DNA of 37,057 nucleotides from Desulfosporosinus sp. OT (GCF_000224515.1 NZ_AGAF01000226.1:1-37057); one strand, 5' to 3'. Positions 8,060-15,985 are shown, counted from the first letter of the stretch. The notes: a model not told the origin generated them from the letters alone. Translations and numbers: made by a program.

Positions 8060-8536
8060 ATGAATGCCGATTTAATTAATCCATTCATAACTGCTTTATT
8101 TCAGTTGCTAGAAAATCTTAATGCGGATGTTGAACGAGGAAGTATTCAAGGTCTCAAACCCCCGCTCGCTTTACATGGAATAACAATGGATATTAGGGTT
8201 AAAGGAGATATACAGGGAAGATTTCTAATTTCAACCGACCACAATACGGCTTTGTTTCTTGCCAATAAATTCAGTTCACAATTTGGAATGCCACCTTCAA
8301 ATCAATTCGGCCCGATGGAAAAAAGTGCTTTGCAGGAGATTACCAATATCATTGGAGGAAAAGCAGTGACGCTCCTTGCAAAGTTTAGACACTCAATTGA
8401 TATAACACCTCCCACGATTATCGAAGGTTCTGATTTAGAAGGTAATATAGTCTCTAATATTGTTTTTAAAATTCCCGTAAATATAAAGGCTCATGATAAA
8501 ATGGCTATGGACATGTATGTAGACCTAGTGTCGTAG
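8060..8536 (+). CDS. CheX-like CheY-P phosphatase
   Basis: A 158-residue protein of the CheC/CheX/FliY phosphatase family, which removes phosphate from CheY. It has the CheX opening MNADLINPFITALFQLLENL, a beta strand block (LHGITMDIRVKGDIQGRFLIS), and the active-site helix motif ExxN in ALQEITNIIGGKA. A single ExxN site, as in CheX, is seen. The ribosome site is weak (AGAGAG). It lies 237 bases after the chemoreceptor with no convincing terminator between, so it may be co-transcribed or have its own weak promoter. It is followed by a strong terminator. Its presence next to a CheW-MCP pair supports a local chemotaxis module. Confidence 0.82.
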   Translation: MNADLINPFITALFQLLENLNADVERGSIQGLKPPLALHGITMDIRVKGDIQGRFLISTDHNTALFLANKFSSQFGMPPSNQFGPMEKSALQEITNIIGGKAVTLLAKFRHSIDITPPTIIEGSDLEGNIVSNIVFKIPVNIKAHDKMAMDMYVDLVS

Positions 8537-8636
8537 GACGGTTGAGCGCAGTGAGTATAGAGCCCCAATTTGATTATGCTGTGAATGAGTTATGAATTTC
8601 TAATGAATTACATGTAGGTAACTTGATTCAATAAAG

Positions 8637-8673
8637 AAACCTTCCGTTGACACAGTGTCAGGAAGGTTTTTTT
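8637..8673 (+). terminator. Intrinsic terminator after cheX-like gene
   Basis: AAACCTTCC (8637-8645) pairs with GGAAGGTTT (8661-8669), with an inner TGACAC/GTGTCA stem, followed by seven or more T residues. It also sits just beyond the end of the minus-strand gene ending at 8705. Confidence 0.9.
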
Positions 8674-8704
8674 GTCAATTTGATTTATCATACTAAGGAC
8701 TCAT

Positions 8705-8986
8705 TCATCCATCGTAATAACCCTCTCTAATTAAGGCTTTTTTCCATTCCTGTCGAGCACTGTCTAACATATCCTCTGTTGCAGCTTTTTTGATATCGAA
8801 TTTTCCCTCGTCTGAATTGTATTCTGTGAGGAAAAACTGTTTCACTAAAGTATAACATTGATCATACAATTCTATTTTCTTTTCTAACTCCAATTTGCTG
8901 AACTGGCGATCCTGTTTAAGTTGGACAATCATCTCAGGAAAATCTGTCAATAAATCAAGCTCACGCCGAAAAATGTACTCATTCAT
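8705..8986 (-). CDS. Small hypothetical protein, mostly helical and charged
   Basis: A 93-residue protein that I do not recognise. It is rich in Lys, Glu and Asp, with no membrane segment, signal peptide or cysteine motif; helix-forming stretches such as DFPEMIVQLKQDRQFSKLEL and DMLDSARQEWKKALIREGYY dominate. The start at 8986 (MNEYIF...) is preferred over an in-frame ATG seven codons earlier because GGAGGG sits about seven bases before it. It is monocistronic: a minus-strand terminator lies upstream at 9092-9046, and the hairpin at 8637-8673 lies after the stop. A TATTAT/TATAAA-like stretch around 9010-9020 could be its -10 region. Confidence 0.6.
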   Translation of the reverse strand: MNEYIFRRELDLLTDFPEMIVQLKQDRQFSKLELEKKIELYDQCYTLVKQFFLTEYNSDEGKFDIKKAATEDMLDSARQEWKKALIREGYYDG

Positions 8987-9045
8987 GCCTTCGCCCTCCG
9001 CAACCATTTTATAATATGAAAGATGTTCAGGTTAATTGCTTACCG

Positions 9046-9092
9046 AAAAACTGACAAGAATTACCCTAAATTCTAAAGGCAATTCTTGTCAG
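9046..9092 (-). terminator. Minus-strand terminator at the end of the repeat region
   Basis: A perfect 12-bp stem CTGACAAGAATT/AATTCTTGTCAG (9051-9062, 9081-9092) is followed on the minus strand by TTTTT. The nearest minus-strand gene ahead of it is tlp, so the tlp transcript may run through the whole repeat array before ending here. Confidence 0.75.
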
Positions 9093-9163
9093 GTATTTTA
9101 TCGTATCCAATATGGAGAGTTGAGAATTTAAAGAGAAATAAGAGCACGTAATGATCTATCTAA

Positions 9164-9589
9164 CACCAATATAGATAGCTTATTACCTAACTAGGATCTT
9201 CCGACCATAATCAAGCAGGTTACCACCTATACAAATGATTCGTTCGACCCTACAAGATATCTACCCAGCTATAGACAACCTCTCGGCTGAATATAACCGA
9301 CATTCTTACACATTCATATATCTTCCGATATATGGTTGCGTAAGAAAACTCAACACCCAGTAAAATCTTAGCTCGACCCTTTACGCTAGTTAGAACCTTA
9401 AAACAATCGATCAAGACTGTAGAAAAGCTTTTCCCCACCATAAAAGATCTTCCCTCCGACTATATACAAGCGTTTTAACACCTGTATATAATCTTTGGCC
9501 GACCCATATACACCCCAATTAAGAGCATATATAAATCTTGGCTCAACCATTACGTACCCTTATGATCATAGTATTGCTTTCAGCACGCC
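9164..9589. repeat. Array of about ten degenerate 43-bp tandem repeats
   Basis: This non-coding stretch repeats with a period near 43 bases. On the plus strand each unit begins near ATATACA or CTAYA and ends in variants of ATCTTNGNYCGACC; the CGACC-like ends fall at about 9206, 9249, 9288, 9330, 9378, 9416, 9461, 9504, 9548 and 9589 (spacings 43, 39, 42, 48, 38, 45, 43, 44, 41). Several units can fold: 9463-9490 pairs TATATACAGG with CTTGTATATA when read on the minus strand, and the segment at 9148-9186 forms a strong hairpin CTATCTA/TAGATAG. Copies are too diverged for a CRISPR. The spacing is close to four helical turns. Function is unknown; it could be a structured 3' RNA of tlp or a phased protein-binding array. 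Confidence 0.55.
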
Positions 9590-9625
9590 ATAATATACTG
9601 GTAATTTATGGGTGATTTGTCTCGG

Positions 9626-9838
9626 TTATGGAGTTTCGTCATTCTTGCTGGCAATGAAACCTTCAATACTTTCTTTACGCCGATCATTCTTAGCTTCAAT
9701 GACTCGTTTCTTGCCTGCTGTAATCTCATCGGCATGCTCATTGAGGTAATCCTCTGCTTCGTGCAAATTTGCTACAGTGTGGTCGATATGTTCTTGTAGG
9801 TGAGTCTCATATTCCGTCTGATTATCTGTTTTGGCCAA
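9626..9838 (-). CDS. tlp: Small acid-soluble spore protein Tlp (thioredoxin-like protein)
   Basis: A 70-residue protein matching the Tlp family of minor spore proteins: start MAKTDNQTEYETHLQEHIDH, an AEDYLNEHADEI middle and the diagnostic KNDRRKESIEGF near the end, corresponding to the family's KNERRKESIE block. Tlp accumulates in the forespore core late in sporulation. The start is TTG, set by AGGAGGG eight bases ahead. Its promoter matches the forespore sigma factor sigma-G. Downstream lie the 43-bp repeats and then a terminator. It marks the host as an endospore former. Confidence 0.88.
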   Translation of the reverse strand: MAKTDNQTEYETHLQEHIDHTVANLHEAEDYLNEHADEITAGKKRVIEAKNDRRKESIEGFIASKNDETP

Positions 9839-9873
9839 TGTAAATCCCTCCTATTAACTCAGCGCTGCCTTTT

Positions 9874-9902
9874 TATAATGACCAAATCGCAAGATGCTAT
9901 GC
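9874..9902 (-). promoter_or_regulatory. Sigma-G-type promoter of tlp
   Basis: On the minus strand GCATA (9902-9898), 17-base spacer, CATTATA (9880-9874), a close match to the forespore sigma-G consensus (GHATR, 17-18 bases, CATNNTA). Known tlp genes are sigma-G-dependent, which supports the call. Confidence 0.65.
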
Positions 9903-9917
9903 GAATATGGATGTTCG

Positions 9918-9958
9918 AAAAAAGCCCCTATAAATACAGTTGTATTTATAGGGGCTTT
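9918..9958 (-). terminator. Intrinsic terminator of the sensor-AAA-polyferredoxin gene
   Basis: A 17-bp perfect stem (9921-9937 with 9942-9958, AAAGCCCCTATAAATAC) with loop AGTT is followed on the minus strand by a T run. It lies 40 bases after the 804-codon gene's stop. Confidence 0.92.
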
Positions 9959-9997
9959 GGCAGATAGTGGAAGGTTTCTCCACATAGGCCGGAAAAA

Positions 9998-12412
9998 TTA
10001 GCCGTTTTTATGATTGGTTGTATGGCGGCGGTACATAAAAACCATGGAAACTGCAAAAGCCGTCAAAGCAAGACCGATTAGTGCAGCTAGTGTTTGAGCT
10101 ACGGCCGAAACTGGCACAACAAACATTTGCAGAGTAGTAGCAGCGTCTTTGATACCAAGGCCGAGGAGAACCGTATTGGAGCCTGGTACGAAGTGAATCT
10201 GATAAATTATGTGACCAGCAATAACGAGCGGAATAAAGGCGAAGACAAGTTTCGTCCGCAAGGAAGCGGCTTTAGTTTGATAGGGTTTGGCAATTAACCA
10301 CGTTATCAGCCCGGAAGCCACAGCTGCGCCCCAATAGGCTAGGGTGAACCAGAAGAGCCAGATTCCCTGTGGCCATTGGAGCTGTAAAGGCTCAAAATAG
10401 TTAATCGGAATTAATACTCCCAATGAGGCCCCAATGAAAATAGTAAAGCCTTGATCAACCCGTACCAAATGCCATACCTCTCGGGCCGGGATGCGCAGGT
10501 TGAAATTTACAGCACCGTTAGGGCAATTGCGCACGCAGTTAAAACAAAATTTACATCCTAGATTGTTATCCAAAAAGGGTAAGTGTTGGGACATCGGACA
10601 CCCAGCAAGCTCGCCCCCCACATAACACTCATGGGTCGTGCATTTGTTGAGGCAGACGGCAGAGTCTGCTCTAATCTCCAGGAGGGAGCCAATAGAAGCC
10701 ATACCGACAAATCCCCCTAAGGGACAGATATGACGGCACCAGGTATGCCGAGTAAAAACGATGCCGATGGTTACGGCAGCCGCTTGAATTGCCAGCAACA
10801 GGAAAAGGGTATAGGTAGGATTTGAGCGAATCTGCGCTACTATTTCTACCCAAAAGACCAGAAGGAAAAGTCCTGTGGTCAAGAGGTAATCATATTTTTT
10901 CAGCCAATCAGGAACAGTGCGGTTGAAATGCCATTTTTTTTGGATCAAATCCATGATAAAGGAGAAAGGGCAAACGGTGCACCATAACCGGCCCAAAAGG
11001 GGGGATAGAATTGCCAGAGCTGGCCACCACAATCCCCATACCAAGGCAAGCACGCGTGTCGTCGAAGTTGCCTGAGGTATGAGGAGGAACATCAATAGAA
11101 TAACCAGGTAAACGAGCAGACTGGAAAAACGAATTCTTTGTAAGAAGGCAGTCTTTCTCAGCACGTTAGAAATCCAAGGCCAGGACAGCAGATCGATACT
11201 GCGCCCGATTTTTGCCGCGGTTGGTCCAAAGAAAATATGCTCGAGATTGATCACACCGCCATCAGCTAAATGGAAGGCTCGTTCTATAACTTGAATAAGC
11301 TCTGTAACATTGCCTTGCCGATAGCTGTGCGAAAGTAGGAGTTTGGTTGATTCCTGATTGAGGATGGGAGTTTCCAAGTTGTTGCGGCTAGCTAGTTTTT
11401 GTAAGACACCTTGGGCAATGAAAGGTATATCCCGCTTGCGTTGTCGCAATGGAGTAATCTGGTGATTCTGAGGAAAGAGTCCGAGCAGTTCGGGGACCAG
11501 GTTCTGTGATACGACCTCAGGTTCAGCCCTCAGGCAGCCAATCACTAAGCAACTGCCTGTGCTGTTTTTCATTGATTCTGCCAAGATGGCTTGCGTGTGG
11601 AGAGGTATCTGATTGACCTCCCGGATAAAAAGTGTGCCCCCTTCAGCTATGTCAAGCAAGCTACCACTTTTAAAGTGAGTCGCGTTTTCGGAGGATACTT
11701 GGTCAGCAAATAAATTGCCCCATTCCTGTTCAAATCGGCTGCCGTCAACAACGACAAAGGGCGCCTTTTCACCAAATAGTTTCTTGTGCACATGCCAGGC
11801 AAACATTTGGCGTCCGGTGCCCCGCTCGCCGATGACCAGTAAGGGTTCCCGGCAGGTGGTTAGTTCATTAATCTTTCTCTCAACTTCCTTTGTCGTTTTG
11901 ACGCTGCCCCAAACACCGTAGAATTTGTCTTGATAATGATTCATTTGCAGGGCAGAACGAAGGAATTCTTTGTGTTTAGCTTCCCAGAGTGATAGGTTTA
12001 CCTTTTTTAAGCTATGAGATAATTTCTCAATGAAACGTTCGTATATGCGCGGCCAACGTAGCAACATAAGCATGAAATGTTCGGAATCTAAGGCCAACAC
12101 TCGGCATTTTTCAAGGCACTGTATAGTTGTTGGTGCTGTCTCGCCTGTAAAAATGGCAATTTCACCAAAAGTATCACCGGGTTCGAAAAGATTGACCTGC
12201 CAGTGACTATGCCCTTCTTTAGTAACCAAAGCCTGGGCTTTGCCCTCTGCTAAGACGTAAAACCAGTTATTTGCTTGGCCTTGAATCATGATATAGGAAC
12301 CTGGAGCATATTCCTCCCAGGCAAAGTCGGTTGCCAATTCTGTTAAGTCATGCGTATTCAAATCTGCCAGAAAGTCAGCTTTACCTAAGAAGTAAACTTT
12401 TTCAGCAGTCAT
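9998..12412 (-). CDS. Fusion: CRP-type sensor domain, degenerate sigma-54-activator AAA+ domain, NosR/NapH-like membrane polyferredoxin
   Basis: 804 residues in three parts. Residues 8-130 are a cyclic-nucleotide-binding fold (PGSYIMIQGQ, FEPGDTFGEIAIFTGE, EKCRVLALD). Residues 160-400 follow the sigma-54 activator AAA+ domain, but key sites are altered: Walker A reads GERGTGRQ (194-201, no Lys-Ser/Thr), Walker B reads GGTLFIRE (258-265), and the GAFTGA loop is replaced by about SSENATHF. No DNA-binding helix-turn-helix is seen. Residues 430-795 hold about eight membrane helices with NosR/NapH-type cysteines: C478/C481-P, C559/C563-P, C587/C591/C596/C605-P and the ferredoxin motif C620/C623/C626/C630-P. 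So it probably passes electrons through Fe-S clusters in the membrane, with the cytosolic part as a sensor or regulator of that flow. It is monocistronic, with ribosome site GGAGG, its own promoter and terminator. No function is established that I know of. Confidence 0.85.
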   Translation of the reverse strand: MTAEKVYFLGKADFLADLNTHDLTELATDFAWEEYAPGSYIMIQGQANNWFYVLAEGKAQALVTKEGHSHWQVNLFEPGDTFGEIAIFTGETAPTTIQCLEKCRVLALDSEHFMLMLLRWPRIYERFIEKLSHSLKKVNLSLWEAKHKEFLRSALQMNHYQDKFYGVWGSVKTTKEVERKINELTTCREPLLVIGERGTGRQMFAWHVHKKLFGEKAPFVVVDGSRFEQEWGNLFADQVSSENATHFKSGSLLDIAEGGTLFIREVNQIPLHTQAILAESMKNSTGSCLVIGCLRAEPEVVSQNLVPELLGLFPQNHQITPLRQRKRDIPFIAQGVLQKLASRNNLETPILNQESTKLLLSHSYRQGNVTELIQVIERAFHLADGGVINLEHIFFGPTAAKIGRSIDLLSWPWISNVLRKTAFLQRIRFSSLLVYLVILLMFLLIPQATSTTRVLALVWGLWWPALAILSPLLGRLWCTVCPFSFIMDLIQKKWHFNRTVPDWLKKYDYLLTTGLFLLVFWVEIVAQIRSNPTYTLFLLLAIQAAAVTIGIVFTRHTWCRHICPLGGFVGMASIGSLLEIRADSAVCLNKCTTHECYVGGELAGCPMSQHLPFLDNNLGCKFCFNCVRNCPNGAVNFNLRIPAREVWHLVRVDQGFTIFIGASLGVLIPINYFEPLQLQWPQGIWLFWFTLAYWGAAVASGLITWLIAKPYQTKAASLRTKLVFAFIPLVIAGHIIYQIHFVPGSNTVLLGLGIKDAATTLQMFVVPVSAVAQTLAALIGLALTAFAVSMVFMYRRHTTNHKNG

Positions 12413-12432
12413 AACTATCCTCCAAAGATAAA

Positions 12433-12461
12433 TGTATAAAAATTAAGTTGGATATCGACAA
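12433..12461 (-). promoter_or_regulatory. Promoter of the sensor-AAA-polyferredoxin gene
   Basis: On the minus strand TTGTCG (12461-12456), 17-base spacer, TATACA (12438-12433), 21 bases before the start codon. The -35 element is half of a palindrome. Confidence 0.55.
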
Positions 12462-12470
12462 TTAATTGTC
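12457..12470. promoter_or_regulatory. Palindromic operator candidate GACAATTAATTGTC
   Basis: A perfect 14-base palindrome covering the -35 element of the minus-strand promoter. It does not fit FNR (TTGAT-N4-ATCAA) or Rex boxes; the binding protein is unknown. Confidence 0.45.
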
Positions 12471-12976
12471 ATTATTCTCACTATAACTTTTAAAAGCATA
12501 TCTGCCAACAGGTAATATATGTATTTAATGAAATATTCAATATAATGCTTGTTATATCATGAGACATATTTCACAATTAAGTTTAAAAGTAAATAGAAAT
12601 AAGCATTAAAAGCATAATTCAATGGTTCGCAAGTAAAGAAGGCGCGATTTTATATATGGTAAATAACAATATTTATATAAATTAACGATTTCATACATCA
12701 CAGCAAGGGAATCTCCTTGCACACTATGAAGTTTATGAAGATGGTTTCTCGATTAATTCAGGCATGGATATGTTTTGTTATTGTACCAGGGCGTTGTGAT
12801 AAATCTATTGCAATAGGGAATTAAAATCAACAAAGTTTATTACATTGATACTTTTATGAATATAAATGAGTTTTCTAGAATATAAGTTTCAGCGTGGTCT
12901 TTGCGACAAACATAAATGGAACGAAAAGAGCGAGAATGGTCGCTATATCTTTTTCAACAGAAAGAAGGATTCATAG
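12471..12976. other. AT-rich intergenic region
   Basis: About 500 bases between two divergent genes, very AT-rich, with no reading frame that has a ribosome site. Small inverted repeats are present: ATATAA-N6-TTATAT near 12540-12557 and GCAAGG-N6-CCTTGC at 12703-12720. No convincing promoter for the PBP gene was found; AAGGA at about 12965 is its ribosome site. Confidence 0.5.
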
Positions 12977-15031
12977 TTGAAGAAATTACCGAGAGAAGCG
13001 AAGTATTGGCGTAAATTAGGAGTCGGTATACTTGCGTTCCTAGTTTTGATCATTGGAGGTATGCTCCTTTGGATTACATCCTTGGACGTTAGTAAATTAG
13101 AAAGTCCATTATCACAACCCTCTGTGCTCTATGACGAAAATGGCCACCCTGCCTCCCAGCTTTCTTCTTCTCGAATCATACCCATATCGCAAAAGCAAAT
13201 CCCCCAACAGCTGAAAAACGCCATTATTGCGGTAGAAGACCGTCGTTTTTATGAGCACCAAGGAGTCGATATTCATTCAATTTCGCGTGCTCTCATCCGC
13301 GATTTAATATCTGGTGGTTTATCCGAGGGAGGAAGTACAATTACTCAGCAGCTAGCCAAAAATCTTTTCTTGCCTTCGGATAAGACGTTCTCCCGAAAAA
13401 TCAAGGAAGCCGCCTATGCCATAAAAATTGAGTACGTGCTCGATAAAGATCAGATTTTAGTAGCTTATCTTAATCAGATTTATTTTGGCGAAGGATGTTG
13501 GGGCATTCATAATGCAGCCCAGTTTTATTTCAAGAAAAAAGTTGAGGATCTCACTTTAGAAGAATCGGCAATGCTGGCTGGGCTCCCTAAAGCCCCTAGC
13601 TCATTTTCTCCTCTCAAAAATATGGACAAATCTTTAGAACGGAGAAATTTGGTTCTTGAGTTAATGAAAGAACAGGGTTATATCTCTGCTACTGATTATG
13701 AGGAAACGAGTTCTCAGCCAATTCTCCTTAAACAAGGATCAGAGGAAAGTCTTACAGGCCAATACGCTCCGTATGTAGATTATGTGATCGAAGAAGCTAT
13801 TAACCGCATGGGATTTACTGAAGCACAAATTTTAAGTGGAGGTCTGCAAATATACACTCAGATGAACCCTGAGATTCAAGAAGAAGCCCAGGACGTCTAT
13901 AAAGATAAGAGATTTTTTCCGGATGGGAAGGAAGACCAAACACTCCAAAGCGGAGTGATCATAATTGATCATCACACAGGAGGAATTAAAGCTTTGGTGG
14001 GATACCGAGGAGAAAGTATTTTCCGCGAATTTAACCATGCTACTCAGCTCAAACGTCAACCGGGCTCGTCTTTTAAGCCCTTGGCAGTCTATGGTCCAGC
14101 CCTGGAAAAAGGTTATACTTCTAATTCGCTGCTTAATGACAATCCTTTAAATATCAATGGGTATGCGCCCACCGATGAAGATCATAGAAACCGAGGTTAT
14201 ATCACCCTGCAAGAAGCTCTCCAAAATTCCTTGAATATCCCTGCCGTTTGGTTACTAAACAAGATTGGGATAGATTGTGGCGTTGATTTCGCCACACGGG
14301 CCGGAATTCCTTTAGAAGATGAGGATCATACGCTTAGTTTAGCCTTAGGAGGTCTTACGCAAGGGGTTTCGCCGCTTCAAATGGCACAAGCCTATGGAGC
14401 ATTCGCCAATCTCGGGGTTATGAATAAAGCCTATGCCATTACTAAGATCACTTCAAAAGAAGGTCAGGTCTTATTCCAATCACAACCTGCCTCAGTTAAA
14501 GTGACGACTCCAGCGGTAGCCTATCGGATGACCCTCTTACTTGAAAATGTTGTAGACTATGGCACAGGCAGAAATGCCTATCTAGGACGACCGACCGCGG
14601 GAAAAACTGGTTCGGTCGAACTCCCTCCCATCAAAGAGTTTTCAGGGATTACCAAAGGTGCTAAAGATGTTTGGTTTGTAGGTTATACGCCTGAGCTAAC
14701 GGCAGCTGTCTGGATGGGATACGATAAAACCGATCGCAACCATTACCTAACCACTACGGGTGGTTCTGGTCCCGCAGTAGTTTTCCATGAAATCTTATCT
14801 CGATCTCTTAGCTCCACTCCGGTCGTACCTTTTGAAGTACCTTCGGAATATGTAAGTAATCAATATAGAGATCTGAAGCAAAATGATCAAGTGATCTTAC
14901 AGAAGGACAGTGCAAATGAGAATAACTCGGATGAGTCCGAAGGACCAGGTGAGGATCCAGGTGAGGAACAAGATCAGGGACAAGATCAGGATCAGGTTAA
15001 GGACCAAGACCAAAGTCAGGGGTTGTATTAG
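12977..15031 (+). CDS. Class A penicillin-binding protein (bifunctional peptidoglycan synthase)
   Basis: A 684-residue PBP1A-type enzyme that polymerises glycan strands and cross-links peptides on the outer face of the membrane. A basic N-terminus and membrane anchor (about 14-33) precede a GT51 transglycosylase domain with catalytic E87 in IAVEDRRFYEHQGVD and the GGSTITQQLAKN motif. The transpeptidase domain has all three penicillin-binding motifs: S364-S-F-K367, S418-L-N420 and K543-T-G545. The last 35 residues are an acidic, glutamine-rich low-complexity tail (DQGQDQDQ type) probably lying in the wall. The start is TTG with AAGGA eight bases ahead. It is a single-gene unit. Confidence 0.94.
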   Translation: MKKLPREAKYWRKLGVGILAFLVLIIGGMLLWITSLDVSKLESPLSQPSVLYDENGHPASQLSSSRIIPISQKQIPQQLKNAIIAVEDRRFYEHQGVDIHSISRALIRDLISGGLSEGGSTITQQLAKNLFLPSDKTFSRKIKEAAYAIKIEYVLDKDQILVAYLNQIYFGEGCWGIHNAAQFYFKKKVEDLTLEESAMLAGLPKAPSSFSPLKNMDKSLERRNLVLELMKEQGYISATDYEETSSQPILLKQGSEESLTGQYAPYVDYVIEEAINRMGFTEAQILSGGLQIYTQMNPEIQEEAQDVYKDKRFFPDGKEDQTLQSGVIIIDHHTGGIKALVGYRGESIFREFNHATQLKRQPGSSFKPLAVYGPALEKGYTSNSLLNDNPLNINGYAPTDEDHRNRGYITLQEALQNSLNIPAVWLLNKIGIDCGVDFATRAGIPLEDEDHTLSLALGGLTQGVSPLQMAQAYGAFANLGVMNKAYAITKITSKEGQVLFQSQPASVKVTTPAVAYRMTLLLENVVDYGTGRNAYLGRPTAGKTGSVELPPIKEFSGITKGAKDVWFVGYTPELTAAVWMGYDKTDRNHYLTTTGGSGPAVVFHEILSRSLSSTPVVPFEVPSEYVSNQYRDLKQNDQVILQKDSANENNSDESEGPGEDPGEEQDQGQDQDQVKDQDQSQGLY

Positions 15032-15111
15032 ACAAGGTCAGGGTGAAGTCTTGAGTTCAGGATTTTGCAGGGATTGTGTCTCATAGATATTGAAAGAAAT
15101 TCAGAGAAGGT

Positions 15112-15258
15112 TTAGGTTTTCATCCGCGTGTATCCCTGGTGAAGGCCACTCAGTTGTTTTAATAGTTCTTTGTCCTCGAGAAGTGAATTTTCCGCCGTAA
15201 CGCTTCCCCCCTCTAGTATTCTTTTAAGGCAAAGTGATATCCTATAAATAATAATCAA
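15112..15258 (-). CDS. Candidate short Spo0E-like protein or its remnant
   Basis: A 48-codon frame from TTG, with a C-terminal half (SLLEDKELLKQLSGLHQGY) that follows the hydrophobic pattern of Spo0E-type Asp-phosphatases (sLtDpEll.LSq.LD.Li..Y). The family's key SQxLD motif is not preserved (LKQLS here), and no ribosome site precedes the TTG, although a GAGGGGGG tract lies inside the frame without a start codon after it. It may be a decayed gene or a chance frame. Reported because nothing else explains this stretch. Confidence 0.22.
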   Translation of the reverse strand: MIIIYRISLCLKRILEGGSVTAENSLLEDKELLKQLSGLHQGYTRMKT

Positions 15259-15556
15259 TTTCAATTAAATTCTTAAAAGGATATTACTCCAATTTTTACC
15301 TTTGTAAAGATATTTTTTAGACTATACCTTTGTGAACAAAGGTATAGTCTAAAAGCGGTTATTTGACTATGCCGAGGCATGTGTAATAGGTAGGCTCGGC
15401 CAATAGAGAGGTACTATGAAAGAAGATTAGGGTACGTAAACAGTCCTGCTTTATTTGATTGCATTAAGATTATTTTAGAATCTTGTAGAAGAAGTAAAGA
15501 CAAGATGTACTAATTCCAAAGAGTCTAGTTGTTGCAATCATGTTGGGGCTGTTTCA
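15259..15556. other. Intergenic region with one long palindrome
   Basis: No gene seen. The only clear structure is the 19-bp inverted repeat at 15315-15354, listed separately. Confidence 0.5.
15315..15354. repeat. 19-bp perfect inverted repeat
   Basis: TTTTAGACTATACCTTTGT (15315-15333) and its exact complement (15336-15354) are separated by GA. T residues are on the outer 5' side and A residues on the outer 3' side, the reverse of a terminator on either strand. Confidence 0.8.
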
Positions 15557-15985
15557 TTAAATATTAATGATTGAGCTATTATATTTTCGCAAAAGTTGTC
15601 CGAACACTTCACATTCTTCATCAGACCAAGTTTTAAGATTGTCAGCAATTTTAGCCAAACGTGCTTGTTTGTGCTCGTTATATTCTTTTGTTCCCAATTC
15701 CGTTATCTGAAAGGAGCAAGCTCTGCCATCCAATGGATCGGGAATTCTGTAGACATATCCTTTTTGTTCCAGAGTTGCCGCTTGTCTGCTTACAGTAGAA
15801 ATATCCAAATGGGATTCATTGGCCAGCGTTTTTACTCCGGCGGATCCATGAGCAGTTATTTGGTGTAACAAGAGATAAGCTGATCGATCGAGATTGCCAA
15901 ATTTACAACAGGTTGTAATTAAGGAAACACGGCGAATGAGGATCGCTAATTCGAGTTCAATGGTTTCTAATGAAGGTTCATTCAT
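15557..15985 (-). CDS. MarR family transcriptional regulator
   Basis: A 142-residue winged-helix repressor of the MarR type. It has the dimerisation helices at both ends and a DNA-binding core (LLLHQITAHGSAGVKTLANE, then SHLDISTVSRQAATLEQKGYV for the recognition helix and YRIPDPLDGRACSFQITELG for the wing). Ribosome site GAGG precedes the ATG. It is divergent from the first CFA synthase, whose promoter carries a TACAA-N5-TTGTA palindrome of the kind MarR/OhrR proteins bind, so it is a likely regulator of that gene. Cysteines C26 and C27 (TTCCKFG) lie near the N-terminus and might serve redox sensing, which is speculative. Confidence 0.85.
   Translation of the reverse strand: MNEPSLETIELELAILIRRVSLITTCCKFGNLDRSAYLLLHQITAHGSAGVKTLANESHLDISTVSRQAATLEQKGYVYRIPDPLDGRACSFQITELGTKEYNEHKQARLAKIADNLKTWSDEECEVFGQLLRKYNSSIINI

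Noticed and set aside
9250-9441. A 63-codon minus-strand frame inside the repeat array
   Set aside because: It simply runs through several repeat units, has no ribosome site and no recognisable protein pattern; the repeats explain it.
9164-9589. CRISPR array
   Set aside because: Units are diverged over their whole length, with no identical direct repeats, no unique spacers and no cas genes.
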